Shown here: piece after piece, positions 1 to 9,608 of the stretch | How the letters are laid out: each line of letters opens with the position of its first letter | Position numbering within the stretch: position 1 is the stretch's first letter | From: Oscillospiraceae bacterium | Lineage (GTDB): Bacteria > Bacillota > Clostridia > Oscillospirales > SIG627 | NCBI GenBank assembly: GCA_015065085.1 | Contig: SVQW01000001.1 | Location: 416,258 to 480,257 of the forward strand | DNA: 64,000 nucleotides | Direction of reading: 5' to 3' | Position numbers and translations under genes: made by a program | Notes under the pieces: generated by a model | What the model saw: the letters and a program-made list of their open reading frames with translations, nothing else | What the model was told of the DNA's origin: nothing | The model's database searches: none

Positions 1-3000
1 AGCACCAGAATTCAGCATTGTTTTCACGTGCAACCGTTGCGATTTGATTAATGCTTTCGACGTAATCTCTGTAAGTATGCTTATGTGCATTATCTTTTAT
101 ACCGTCTAACCAGTTAAGAGGGTAAATATCTGTACAGATGTACGAAGCACCGCTTGTTTCAAACCAGGTCTGGCAGTACTTCCTGTAAAGATCGGGATCC
201 GGGTCGTAATAATCTATCTTATCTGCACCTGCATTGTATTTGAGCTGTGCCGCATTTGCATACATCGGAAGCAGGTTTACAAAAGCCTTTTTGTTGGGAA
301 AACGCTTATTATACTCCTTAATCGCATCACCAATCCACGGCATTTCAAACGTACCGGGTTCATCGATAAAATAGTGACCGCCAAAAGAGGGATGCTCGGC
401 ATATTCGGCGATAAGTGTATCGAGGTCAACGGGTGTATATTGCTTGTATACATATCCGTTTTCATCAAGTTTTGTTTTTCCGTTTTCAATTACCGGTGTT
501 CCTGCAAGCGGATAGTCCTGCATCATGATCTCAATGCCGTATTTGTCGCATAAGTCCCATACGATCTCATTGTTAACTCCGCTTCCGCTGCATATAAGGT
601 TAACCCCCAACTCTTTCAAGCGATCGACCTCTTCTTTTTCACTGAAGGCGAAGCCCCACACACCTAATCTTAAACGTTTTTTGGTTATTTCTTCATTTGT
701 AAACTTACTGTCTATAATAGCAGAACCGGTGAGTGATTTTATAAGATTTTTGAATATAACTGATACTTCAGCCCTGGTGAGGATACCGTTAGGGTCGAAT
801 TGCGTATCGTTTATACCTTCAATAATACCCCATCTTTGCAGCTTATTCAATGATGCTTCAAAGCCATCCGGGCAGTGTTCATCAATATCAGTAAACTCGG
901 AAGTGTCATTATAAAACAGGTGGTTAAATCCATAAACAGAAGCATAATTAGAAATCGCAGTGACTGTTTCTGCTCGCGTTATAGGTTCCTCAGGCATAAA
1001 AGAGTTATTTTCACGTAAACTGATTATATTATTATTCAGAGCCCATACGGCATACGGCGCGTAATACGTTGTGTTGTCAACATCCGGAATGGTCACGTTC
1101 GTAAAATCGTTGGTTGTGTTGTCAATGCCATGCATGCGTCCCAGTGCCGCAACAAACATGCCACGCGTGAGAGGCATATCGGGAGCGAATTTATCACACG
1201 ATGTTCCCAATAGAATATCGCGCCGGGCAACATAATTTATTTGGCTTTCGGCCCAATGGTCGCTGATATCCGAAAAAGTACGTGTATTATTACCAATTGT
1301 GTATATACCGGGCTTTTGAGATACGAATCTGGCAAAACCGGCAGAGTTTACATCTGATAAAGCAACAACGGAGTTGCATCCTGAATTGTCGGTATATATA
1401 ACCAACTGCTCATTTCCTTCTCCGAGCGATGATGCGGAAGAAAGCATATAATTACTTTTGCTGTAGCCTTCGCTCAAAGTTCCGCCGGGAATATAAACAC
1501 GCTGATAAGCATCTTTGAAAACAGCAGGCTGTGAGTAATCCGGAGTGTCAACTGCAGCATTCAGATATTCCAAAGCTTCTGCCTCGGATCGGAAAAAACC
1601 TGCTCTGGAAATATAAATCACGGCATCGCCGTAGCTGGGGTTGAGCAAATCCAAACGAACGGATGTTATATTACCGGTCCATGTATTGGGAAATCGTTTT
1701 TTGTTATTGACAATAATGTTCTCCCACTCGCCGTCGGTTTTGTAGTTGAAATTGGAAAAATCGCTGTCGGCAAAATCAAAAATATCAACGTCGTTCTTGA
1801 AAAACATACCACCTGTCTTCTTGGTAGAAATATTTTTGACACGTATACCGAAAAACTTGAATTCATCGGCAGAAAAACAGTCTTCTTCGGTGAATTGACT
1901 TGTTAAAGTCATATCTGTGGAAGAAGCGATTATTCCGCAAAGGCCATGCTCTCTGAAAAAAGATCCTTGACCTATGTGCCACTTCGAAGATATGTTCGTA
2001 TCGTTATGAAAATCCCAAACTGGCGTTTCCGCACCGGTGTTAATGTACTCATCAAACGGAAATTTGACATTGCATACCAATTCTTTGTTGAGGAATCCGA
2101 CAGCATCATCGTAAGAAGTTAAAACGCCTATACGATCCACCACAATCTTAGATTTAAGGTGTTCCTCCAGCGGATTTTTACCGTCAGACATGTGGTCAAT
2201 AAAATCAAAGCGCAGTTCCTTAATGGTTCCATCCCAATACTCGTGTGCGTCTTCCATATTGATAATGTAATTATGCCATTCACCATCGCCGATAACTTTA
2301 AAATTAACTCTTGTATGAGCCATCGAATACTTATCTGTGCTGAAAAGTACGGAACCGAAATCAAACGTTGTATGTGCTCTCATTCTGAAAGCTACATATG
2401 GAAACTCCTCGGCTGTAAATTTTTCGCTTTCCGTCAGCATGATACCAAGCATAGGATCAGCGCCCTCGGGAGTAAGAACAACATATCCGTTTTCCGAGTT
2501 GTAATCAATTGAAGCGAGGTTATGAATATGGCGTTTAAAATTTTCATAGCTGTCGAAAGTCCACTTCAAACCACCATTCATTTCTTTGCATTCAGATTTT
2601 AAAAACTCAGCTTCTTCACTAGTGGAACAAAAAGCAACAGTATCTACCAAAAAAGTCACAGCATTAAACTCACCCTGATGCACGGGGTCGATACGAAATC
2701 CGTTGATAATACCGTTCCAAGCGGTCAATTCCGAAAGGTCAACGCACACATCCTGCCACTCTGCGGTGTTATCGATGGAAAAAGATGTATATGTGCCCGA
2801 AGTTCCCATTGTAATATCGGATTTGTCAATGAAAAACTGTCCGTTTTGGGCATGGTTCGCGCCATCTGTAATTTTAAATCGATAATAAACATACTTGTAT
2901 ACTGAAGCATTTATACCGTCTGCAAATCTGTGTGAAAAATAAGGGTCAACACCTTTTGTTACAATTTTTAAAGCTTTATTTATTTCATCAAAGGAAAAGT

Positions 3001-3142
3001 CCAATTCATGTTTTGTGTTTATCCATGATGAAACACTTTCTTCGTCGTCAAATTTTACGTTAAATACTGCGGCGCCGACGATACTGCACAATAGCATAGA
3101 AATACAGGTGGAAATTAATACAAGCATTATAATTTTTTTCAT
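1..3142 (-). CDS. Secreted SLH-domain protein with repeated carbohydrate-binding-like modules (3' end outside window)
   Basis: This frame is open from the ATG at 3142 to the window edge (1047 codons). A Lys-rich start plus a hydrophobic stretch over about residues 3-24 reads as a signal peptide. Three related modules of about 160 residues follow (about 25-165, 170-330 and 335-500). Each has an aromatic-rich beta pattern, a W-x-G-x-I segment and an R-x-D motif. Three SLH repeats lie at about 595-780; SLH repeats anchor proteins to secondary cell-wall polymer. After them the chain runs into a TIM-barrel-like region containing HYFIDEP, the pattern of a glycoside-hydrolase-like active site. I infer a cell-wall-attached polysaccharide-acting or binding protein; substrate unknown. 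The RBS GAGAGGG lies just upstream. SLH repeats usually sit at one terminus, so their internal position is odd. Confidence 0.85.
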   Translation of the reverse strand, partial: MKKIIMLVLISTCISMLLCSIVGAAVFNVKFDDEESVSSWINTKHELDFSFDEINKALKIVTKGVDPYFSHRFADGINASVYKYVYYRFKITDGANHAQNGQFFIDKSDITMGTSGTYTSFSIDNTAEWQDVCVDLSELTAWNGIINGFRIDPVHQGEFNAVTFLVDTVAFCSTSEEAEFLKSECKEMNGGLKWTFDSYENFKRHIHNLASIDYNSENGYVVLTPEGADPMLGIMLTESEKFTAEEFPYVAFRMRAHTTFDFGSVLFSTDKYSMAHTRVNFKVIGDGEWHNYIINMEDAHEYWDGTIKELRFDFIDHMSDGKNPLEEHLKSKIVVDRIGVLTSYDDAVGFLNKELVCNVKFPFDEYINTGAETPVWDFHNDTNISSKWHIGQGSFFREHGLCGIIASSTDMTLTSQFTEEDCFSADEFKFFGIRVKNISTKKTGGMFFKNDVDIFDFADSDFSNFNYKTDGEWENIIVNNKKRFPNTWTGNITSVRLDLLNPSYGDAVIYISRAGFFRSEAEALEYLNAAVDTPDYSQPAVFKDAYQRVYIPGGTLSEGYSKSNYMLSSASSLGEGNEQLVIYTDNSGCNSVVALSDVNSAGFARFVSQKPGIYTIGNNTRTFSDISDHWAESQINYVARRDILLGTSCDKFAPDMPLTRGMFVAALGRMHGIDNTTNDFTNVTIPDVDNTTYYAPYAVWALNNNIISLRENNSFMPEEPITRAETVTAISNYASVYGFNHLFYNDTSEFTDIDEHCPDGFEASLNKLQRWGIIEGINDTQFDPNGILTRAEVSVIFKNLIKSLTGSAIIDSKFTNEEITKKRLRLGVWGFAFSEKEEVDRLKELGVNLICSGSGVNNEIVWDLCDKYGIEIMMQDYPLAGTPVIENGKTKLDENGYVYKQYTPVDLDTLIAEYAEHPSFGGHYFIDEPGTFEMPWIGDAIKEYNKRFPNKKAFVNLLPMYANAAQLKYNAGADKIDYYDPDPDLYRKYCQTWFETSGASYICTDIYPLNWLDGIKDNAHKHTYRDYVESINQIATVARENNAEFWC

Positions 3143-3177
3143 ATTTTTCCCTCTCAAATCACAGGAATCGCAAAATA

Positions 3178-3206
3178 ATTATATCATATTTCACACCAAC
3201 AGTCAA
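3178..3206 (-). promoter_or_regulatory. SigA-type promoter of the SLH protein gene
   Basis: On the minus strand TTGACT (3206-3201) and TATAAT (3183-3178) are separated by 17 bp. The -10 box lies about 36 bp upstream of the SLH gene start, with the RBS in between. Confidence 0.8.
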
Positions 3207-3223
3207 TATGAAGATATTCACAA

Positions 3224-3256
3224 AAAGTGTTGCAAATTAATAATTTGCAACACTTT
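3224..3256 (-). terminator. Rho-independent terminator of the ABC transporter operon
   Basis: A near-perfect inverted repeat (arms of about 14-16 bp, AAAGTGTTGCAAATT and its complement) lies 18 bp past the permease stop codon. On the minus strand it is followed by TTTTT. It separates the ABC operon from the SLH gene promoter. Confidence 0.85.
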
Positions 3257-3274
3257 CGAAAATTCAACAGAGTA

Positions 3275-4624
3275 TTATTCCGATTTAATTGCTTCAAGCG
3301 CACTTATGCGGGTAGCGCGTCTGGCAGGAAGATAACCGGAAACGAGTCCGACTACGGTTGAGAATACAACCGAGAGAAGTACAAGCCACAACGGAATTAT
3401 TGATACCGCACTTTCGGTTGCTCCTCCCCACCCCGCCGTGCTTCCTAAAGCAGAGGCGTTCATAAATCTGTTCATCAAAAACGAGGCCAAAAAGCTCAAA
3501 CCGACTCCGAATATTCCGCCAATTAACCCAATAGCGCTGGATTCTATCAGAAACATTGCTTTTATATTGGATAGCTTACATCCCAAAACCTTCATGACGC
3601 CAATTTCCTTCGTGCGCTCATATATGGACATTATCATTGTGTTCGCAATACCAATAGCGGCAACAATCAGTGACATGGCTCCAATCCCGCCAAGAATCAT
3701 CTGCAGTGTTCCCTGCTGCTTCTGCATACTTTCTCGCATGTCCGAAAGTCCATACGTGGTTATTCCCATTTCATCAAGTTCGTTCTGTATTTTTTCGGCA
3801 GATTCAATATCCTTTGCCTTTATCTTTATTGTTTCATATTCATCCGCTTTTATATCTCTGTTATTGTTAGCTTTGGCATTCTCCAGAACAATCTTTTTTA
3901 CAGTTTCAATATCGGCAAAAATGCAGTATTGCGTCATCCAATCATTATCCATCGGCTTAAGTATACCAACATTGTCGATACGGTATTTCTTAAAATTGAA
4001 CGGTCTGTCCTGATTCCAAGTATATCCGGAAAGCTGAATATTTGCAGTTGTTATATCAACTTTAGGTGGTTTTGGAGTTCCGTCGCTGTTGTAAAATTCT
4101 TTATAATAATCACGAATTGGCTTGTCCGGATTGCGAAATTGGAAATATGTATCTGTTCCGAAAAGAAGAAACGACTCACCTTTTTCAGGGAATGTGCCAT
4201 ATTCAAGCTCATATCCAAATTTTTCAAGCGCTTCGGGATCAACACCGTATATCTGCTGTCCCTGCAATTCATACAGCCTGTTCGCGACTATGCGGTTTTC
4301 ATACAAACTAATGTAGGGCGAAACCGCTATAACACCATCTAATTTTTTAATCTTTTCCACCAAATCATCGTTAAGAACATTGCGGCGATCCTGATAATTC
4401 CCGTCATCATCTATAACATAAGAATATGTGTTGAGTTCAATAACAGTAAGGTCACCCATTTCAGCTATTGTATCATCAAGACTTTTGTCCATACCTATTC
4501 CGAGACTTATCATTACAATAATGGCAGCCGCGCCCACAATAACACCTATTACAGTCAGGAGAGTTCTCATCTTTCTGCGGAAAAGATTGTGAAGCGACAT
4601 GAAAATGATATCCTTAATCTTCAT
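3275..4624 (-). CDS. ABC transporter permease, MacB/FtsX family
   Basis: A 449-residue membrane protein with the MacB/FtsX plan: one N-terminal membrane segment (about 17-40), a large extracytoplasmic MacB-type core domain (about 41-300), then three C-terminal membrane segments (about 308-330, 355-380 and 410-432). The cytoplasmic motif YERTKEIGVMKVLG after the second segment and the ending PARRATRISALEAI are typical of the family. It is the last gene of a three-gene operon and overlaps the CARDB-protein gene by 11 bp. The MacB class uses ATP to drive conformational change across the membrane in export or signalling. The cargo cannot be read from the sequence. Confidence 0.9.
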   Translation of the reverse strand: MKIKDIIFMSLHNLFRRKMRTLLTVIGVIVGAAAIIVMISLGIGMDKSLDDTIAEMGDLTVIELNTYSYVIDDDGNYQDRRNVLNDDLVEKIKKLDGVIAVSPYISLYENRIVANRLYELQGQQIYGVDPEALEKFGYELEYGTFPEKGESFLLFGTDTYFQFRNPDKPIRDYYKEFYNSDGTPKPPKVDITTANIQLSGYTWNQDRPFNFKKYRIDNVGILKPMDNDWMTQYCIFADIETVKKIVLENAKANNNRDIKADEYETIKIKAKDIESAEKIQNELDEMGITTYGLSDMRESMQKQQGTLQMILGGIGAMSLIVAAIGIANTMIMSIYERTKEIGVMKVLGCKLSNIKAMFLIESSAIGLIGGIFGVGLSFLASFLMNRFMNASALGSTAGWGGATESAVSIIPLWLVLLSVVFSTVVGLVSGYLPARRATRISALEAIKSE

Positions 4625-7382
4625 CTTCCAACTCTCTCATCTTTGCATTTTTACGAATTTTTACAACAACAATTACACAAACGACTACAAGCACCACGCC
4701 AAGTGCTCCGACAACATACCATATCCACCACGGCAGACCTTCGCTCTGTTCGGCAGGTAACTCTCCCTCAGGGAGCTCATCGTCCGGATACATGGGAAAC
4801 ATTCCTGCGTTCATATCCATGCTGTACGCATTGAAGGAAATAGCTTTTTCTTCGGTGGTGACAACACCGTCGGCGTCCTCATATTGAAAGGTGACAGTTC
4901 CTTCCTGCATGCCTTCCATAGTAGGTGTAAGATAAACAGTATTTGAATATCCTTTTCCTGCTTCAATATTGCCTGCGAATATTTCATGTTCAGTACTGTA
5001 GAAATTACCCTGTATTTTGATGAGCACATTATAAACAGTGCTCTTACCAAGGTTAGCGCAGTTAAGCGTGAGAATCGCATCCTCGTTCATTGATATATCA
5101 TTAAAGACAGGCAAGTCGCTTATGTTGAAACGCATTTCCTGACGTACCGGTATGGTGAGAGTTTCAATGGAAGTTTTTTCAATTCCGTTTTCGTTTTTGT
5201 AGGAAATATTTATTATCAATCCGTACGACTGAGGCTGTATATCAGATTTGGTTTGTATATCGAGGTTCCAATCCGCACTTTGCCCCGGTGCAAGGCCTTG
5301 AACAAAATATGTATTTGAGCTTGCCGCGGGTGTAAATACTCCATCTTCATCTGAAGCAAGTGTGATTTTCAAATCTTTTACACTACCGGAAAGACTTGTA
5401 TTCAAAAACTTAAGCTTCAGCGGGAAAGTAGAACCGCCAAGAACATATTCCGAACCATAGTCGTATTCATCAATAATTACAACCGGGATATCATCTTTGT
5501 CCGTCGTTTTATTTTTGATTGACAAGCCTGTGTACTGCCCTATCTTCTCGGTACCCGCAGAGCTGACAGATATTTCTATATTCGCAAAGCCGTCTGTGGC
5601 AGCGTCAGTAGCAAACAAAGTAACTTGCTTTTTGACAGCCTCTCCGGCTTTCATGTCACCTATGTAAAACCTGGAAATGGTGCGATTGACAATTCCTGCC
5701 GGAAGGTCAACATTGACACCCACATTTTTATCATCAGCATTCAGACAAGTCAAAGTAAACTCAAGATTAAATTCCTTAGAGTCGGAAACATCAATTTCAG
5801 ATGGCAGTTTAATATCTGAAATGCTGTAATACGGTTTGGAATCGGAAGTTCCCGAAACATAAGTGCCGATGTATTGGGAAACTTCGCTCTTATCCTGTGC
5901 CGAAACTGATATCTTTATATTTTTATAACCGTCGGAGGTAGTGTCTGCACACTTCAATTTTATCTCATTTGCGTATATACTGCCATTCGCTGCAGCGTCA
6001 TACCAAAAAATACAAGGAGTGGTGTTGATAATACCGTCGGGAAGAACTGCTTCGATTTTCAGCCCTTCCGCATATGCATTAACAGAAACATTGAATTTCA
6101 AAATAAATTCTTTATCAGGTGTAACGTTATTGTCAATGACTATGTCTGAAATCGTATACGGAATCGCCGAATCAGCATCCCGCATAACATAAAAGCCATT
6201 GTATTGGGTGGCACTGATTTCTCCGGTTTCATGCGCTGAAATATCGTATTGCGCCTTTGCGTTGAACTGCAAGTCATAAAAGTCACCCTTTGCTTTTTCA
6301 GAAACACTGAATGTATACACCTTGGTTACGCTTTCACCGGAAGAAAGTCTCTGAATAAGCTGAGAGGTGGCAGTTTTGTTGACAAATGTTTCCGAAGAAA
6401 TATCGGAAATAATTTCTGTTCTGATGTATCGCAGTTCGCAATCACCTTCGTTTCTATATGTAACAGAAACATCAAACTGTTCACCGGGCTTCACACTTTC
6501 CGGAAGAACAATATCGGTTATTTCAAGAATCGGATTATAGTAGTAATTATCGTCCGAAACATTTACCACGGAACTGAATGTAAACTCCTGTATTGCAGTT
6601 GAATTATCTTTGCCAAATACAGTTATTTTAAAGTTTATGGGTTGCGCGCCACTCTCGGCTTTATCGGAGACACGTATATTGAATTTGAATTTAGACAAAG
6701 CGTCTTGTGCAAACGAACCACCTTTTATTGAAGTGTCGTTTACAACATTCAAACCCGAAGGGGTAATAATTTCAACGGTTGCCTTATTAATGTGCATTCC
6801 GGATGTATTTTTAAGCTCTATTTCCGCAACAAAATTGTTGTCCTTTTCCGCTTTTTCGGGGATAACGAAATCACTAACTGTAAGATATTCCAAATTGGAG
6901 GCGGCAAAGTTCGGGTTTTCGATTTTAATATAAAAAGTGAAACTTTTGTTGTAATTACCGCCAAACATATCGCTGTATGAAACATCAATATTTATCGGAT
7001 AAACACCCGGTACTGTATTAATGGGCACAAAAATATTATAAAGAATTTTTGCCGGAATCTGATAATAAACCTGTATGGTTTTGGAATAAGGAGACATGCT
7101 TTCAAGTTCAAAAGGCACCTCAGCTTCATTATGTGTAAGATGTGCAACCACATCAAAAGCTGTATAAATCGAGGATGTTTTTACCGGTATTTCCAGTACT
7201 GCGCTTTCACCGGCTTTAAAAACAGGAACATCGGCATCCGCAATGATGCCCAATCCCGGGTCACTTGCCATCTGTGGAGCATGCGTGATATTACCTACCT
7301 GGTCAACCGCAAATGCCGAAGCGGTAAGCACAACCAACAAAAAAATTACTGATATTATTGATTTTCTAAACTGTCTTTTCAT
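4614..7382 (-). CDS. Large CARDB-repeat, membrane-anchored protein of the ABC operon
   Basis: A 922-residue exported protein with a signal peptide (about 1-24), several CARDB-like immunoglobulin-fold repeats (recurring pattern: ISDIVLP, then KPGEQFDVSVTYRNEG), one C-terminal membrane helix (about 886-908) and a short charged tail ending ELEDED. Similar proteins (the COG1361 type) contain repeated CARDB domains, which are cell-adhesion or structural beta sandwiches. It sits between the ATPase and permease genes and overlaps both (17 bp and 11 bp), so the three are surely co-translated. I infer it is the extracytoplasmic partner of the transporter, in the place usually taken by a MacA-type adaptor. 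No enzyme motif is visible. Confidence 0.85.
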   Translation of the reverse strand: MKRQFRKSIISVIFLLVVLTASAFAVDQVGNITHAPQMASDPGLGIIADADVPVFKAGESAVLEIPVKTSSIYTAFDVVAHLTHNEAEVPFELESMSPYSKTIQVYYQIPAKILYNIFVPINTVPGVYPINIDVSYSDMFGGNYNKSFTFYIKIENPNFAASNLEYLTVSDFVIPEKAEKDNNFVAEIELKNTSGMHINKATVEIITPSGLNVVNDTSIKGGSFAQDALSKFKFNIRVSDKAESGAQPINFKITVFGKDNSTAIQEFTFSSVVNVSDDNYYYNPILEITDIVLPESVKPGEQFDVSVTYRNEGDCELRYIRTEIISDISSETFVNKTATSQLIQRLSSGESVTKVYTFSVSEKAKGDFYDLQFNAKAQYDISAHETGEISATQYNGFYVMRDADSAIPYTISDIVIDNNVTPDKEFILKFNVSVNAYAEGLKIEAVLPDGIINTTPCIFWYDAAANGSIYANEIKLKCADTTSDGYKNIKISVSAQDKSEVSQYIGTYVSGTSDSKPYYSISDIKLPSEIDVSDSKEFNLEFTLTCLNADDKNVGVNVDLPAGIVNRTISRFYIGDMKAGEAVKKQVTLFATDAATDGFANIEISVSSAGTEKIGQYTGLSIKNKTTDKDDIPVVIIDEYDYGSEYVLGGSTFPLKLKFLNTSLSGSVKDLKITLASDEDGVFTPAASSNTYFVQGLAPGQSADWNLDIQTKSDIQPQSYGLIINISYKNENGIEKTSIETLTIPVRQEMRFNISDLPVFNDISMNEDAILTLNCANLGKSTVYNVLIKIQGNFYSTEHEIFAGNIEAGKGYSNTVYLTPTMEGMQEGTVTFQYEDADGVVTTEEKAISFNAYSMDMNAGMFPMYPDDELPEGELPAEQSEGLPWWIWYVVGALGVVLVVVCVIVVVKIRKNAKMRELEDED

Positions 7383-8178
7383 CGTTAATTACCTCACTGT
7401 TTAACTTTGAATCGCTGATTTTACGTTTTTCGCTGTCAAATATATCCTGTATATATTTCACAATTTCGTCACGCGCGCAGAAGCTGTTTTTTTCGATTTT
7501 AAGGTCTCTAGTTATTTTCCCGTCGAATAAAAAAAGAACTCTGTCAGCGTAAGATGCAATGTCGCGGTCGTGTGTAACAATTATGAGTGTCTGGTTAGCG
7601 GTGCCAGCAACCTCGAGCATAATCTGCATAATTTCGTCGGTTGTTTTGGAATCAAGATTTCCCGTGGGTTCATCCGCAAAAACAACAGCGGGCTGTGAGA
7701 CAAACGCTCGTGCAATACCCACCCTCTGCTGTTGACCGCCACTCATTTGAGAAGGTTTGTGCCGCATATGTGTGGAAAGACCGACTGTTTTAAGTATTTT
7801 TTCGGCCGCCTTTGTACGCTTTGATTTTCCAATGCCCTTAAACATTAGCGGCATGGCGACATTTTCTTCCGCGGTAAGTGAATTTATGAGGTTATATGAC
7901 TGAAACACAAAGCCAAGATATTTTTGACGAAAAAGAGCAAGCTTTCGCTCACTCATTTCGGATATTGGCGAGTTTTTTATATATACACAGCCCTTTGTCG
8001 GCTTTTCAAGTCCGGCAAGCATGTTAAGAAGTGTCGATTTTCCGGAGCCCGATGTACCGAGAATACAGCATATCTCACCCGGAAATATTTCCAGGTTAAT
8101 TCCATCCAGTGCCACAACTCTTTGTGTACCAAGCCTATATACCTTTCTTAAGTTTTCAATCTTAATAATTGGTTCCAA
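7366..8178 (-). CDS. ABC transporter ATP-binding protein, MacB/LolD type
   Basis: A 270-residue ATPase. Walker A GTSGSGKS is at 41-48, the Q-loop region VFQSYNL at about 91-97, the signature MSGGQQQR at 145-152, Walker B VVFADEP at 165-171, and a switch His follows in IVTHD. It supplies energy to the permease encoded two genes downstream. The start appears to be TTG at 8178, with AAGGAGG about 10 nt upstream. The ATG at 8186 lies in another frame and gives only a 12-residue peptide. The C-terminal extension past the ATPase core (about 225-270) is charged. It is the first gene of the ATPase-CARDB-permease operon; no clear promoter was found in the 86 bp before it, so read-through from the CapA gene is possible. 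Confidence 0.9.
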   Translation of the reverse strand: MEPIIKIENLRKVYRLGTQRVVALDGINLEIFPGEICCILGTSGSGKSTLLNMLAGLEKPTKGCVYIKNSPISEMSERKLALFRQKYLGFVFQSYNLINSLTAEENVAMPLMFKGIGKSKRTKAAEKILKTVGLSTHMRHKPSQMSGGQQQRVGIARAFVSQPAVVFADEPTGNLDSKTTDEIMQIMLEVAGTANQTLIIVTHDRDIASYADRVLFLFDGKITRDLKIEKNSFCARDEIVKYIQDIFDSEKRKISDSKLNSEVINDEKTV

Positions 8179-8264
8179 TCCGGCATTACCTCCTTGGTTG
8201 TTACTGCTTAAATAGACAGTTCAGCAATGGATTTGTTCCGTGTAAATAAAAAATCGCAAATATT

Positions 8265-9608
8265 TTATTTTAAATAGTCGGGTAAAAATTCAGCAGATAC
8301 GGTTGATTTTATTTTGCTTGTGTAATAGTTAAAGTCCGGCTCAAATTGCGAGCATCTCGCTGTCTTATAAAGCTCTGCGGTGTAATCTTTCAGGTAATAC
8401 AGCTTAAATTTTCTCCAGGAATAGTTATAGTGCGTAACCGTGGGAGTAAACAAAACGTTTGATATGTATGTTTCGGCACTATCAAGCTTCTCTACATCAA
8501 ACGTAAGCATACCTGCCAGCATATTTCTTGCGTATTCCTGACCTGACATAAAATTGCCAAGCGAAAATGCTACCAACGTTTTTTTACCATCAGGTCTTTC
8601 ATACCATTCTATTGGCTGAATGGTATGAGAATGATGTCCCAGAATTACATCAACACAATTATCCGCCATAAGACGTGCCAGCTGGCGTTGTCGTGAATTA
8701 GGCGAGAAGGCGTTTTCATCACCCCAGTGTATTGACACGAAAACAAGATCTGCTTTTTGTTTCGCAATACCGATTTGTCTTTTGATGTCATTTTCATCAA
8801 TAAGCGGAACTACCATTTGGCTTGAGGAAGGCAGTGTCATTCCGTTAGTACCGTAGGTGTATGCGAGAAGTGCGATTGAGATCCCATTTTTCTCTACCAC
8901 GCGCACATTGTCATAATCATCCTTGTCGGTGTAACCGCCGATAAGCGTAACAGGTTTTTCACTCCAGTATTCAATGTGGTTTTTATACCCCTTTTCGTAC
9001 TTATCCAGCATGTGATTATTTGCAATGGAGATAATATCAAATCCCAGCGAAAGAAGAATGTCGCCCATCTCGTTGGGTGTGTTGAACATCGGATATCCTG
9101 ACGGTGAAAATTCATTCCCCGCCAAAGGAGACTCTTGATTGATAAAACTTAAATCGGCATTTCGTATAGGCTCTGCGACATTTTCATACATATGTTCAAA
9201 CAGATATCCGTTACCGCCTGCTTCATCACTGGCATCTGCGTAAATCGAACTGTGGATAAGATTATCACCTACAGCCAGAAAGGAAATCTTACTGACTTCG
9301 TATTCAAAACGGCTTCCGTTGTCAGAAACGGAAGGTTCTAAACCGAAACCGTATACAGGGTCATTAACCGAGCCGTGAGGTGCGGGGATACCGTGCAGTG
9401 CCTCATAACCGCTCATATCAACAAATGGTATAACATCGACCAAATCTTCGTTTACCGCTGCCAATGGCTCACCATCTTCTATTAATGATGCGCTTTCACC
9501 AACATGAACCTGCTCGGACGGACGCATTGAAAGTAATATACAAACAGAGGTTATTAAAATAGCAATCAGCAACACAACCAGCGGTAAAATCAAATATATT
9601 TTTTTCAT
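8265..9608 (-). CDS. CapA-family (PGA_cap) metallophosphatase-like protein, membrane anchored
   Basis: A 447-residue protein with an N-terminal membrane anchor (about 4-26) and a CapA/PgsA domain: FLAVGDNLIH, then INQESPLAG, SIANNHMLDK, SIHWGDE and VILGHHSHTIQPIEWY. These are the metal-binding Asp, Glu, Asn and His clusters of the calcineurin-like fold found in poly-gamma-glutamate capsule proteins. No other capsule gene (capB/capC) is nearby, so a poly-gamma-glutamate role is uncertain. The ATG at 9608 is chosen because it gives the usual 4-bp ATGA overlap with the upstream glycosidase gene and starts the hydrophobic anchor directly. Confidence 0.88.
   Translation of the reverse strand: MKKIYLILPLVVLLIAILITSVCILLSMRPSEQVHVGESASLIEDGEPLAAVNEDLVDVIPFVDMSGYEALHGIPAPHGSVNDPVYGFGLEPSVSDNGSRFEYEVSKISFLAVGDNLIHSSIYADASDEAGGNGYLFEHMYENVAEPIRNADLSFINQESPLAGNEFSPSGYPMFNTPNEMGDILLSLGFDIISIANNHMLDKYEKGYKNHIEYWSEKPVTLIGGYTDKDDYDNVRVVEKNGISIALLAYTYGTNGMTLPSSSQMVVPLIDENDIKRQIGIAKQKADLVFVSIHWGDENAFSPNSRQRQLARLMADNCVDVILGHHSHTIQPIEWYERPDGKKTLVAFSLGNFMSGQEYARNMLAGMLTFDVEKLDSAETYISNVLFTPTVTHYNYSWRKFKLYYLKDYTAELYKTARCSQFEPDFNYYTSKIKSTVSAEFLPDYLK

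Noticed and set aside
8184..8186. ATG two bases from the RBS before the ABC ATPase gene
   Set aside because: It is out of frame with the ATPase and gives only 12 codons; the distance to GGAGG is too short for initiation.
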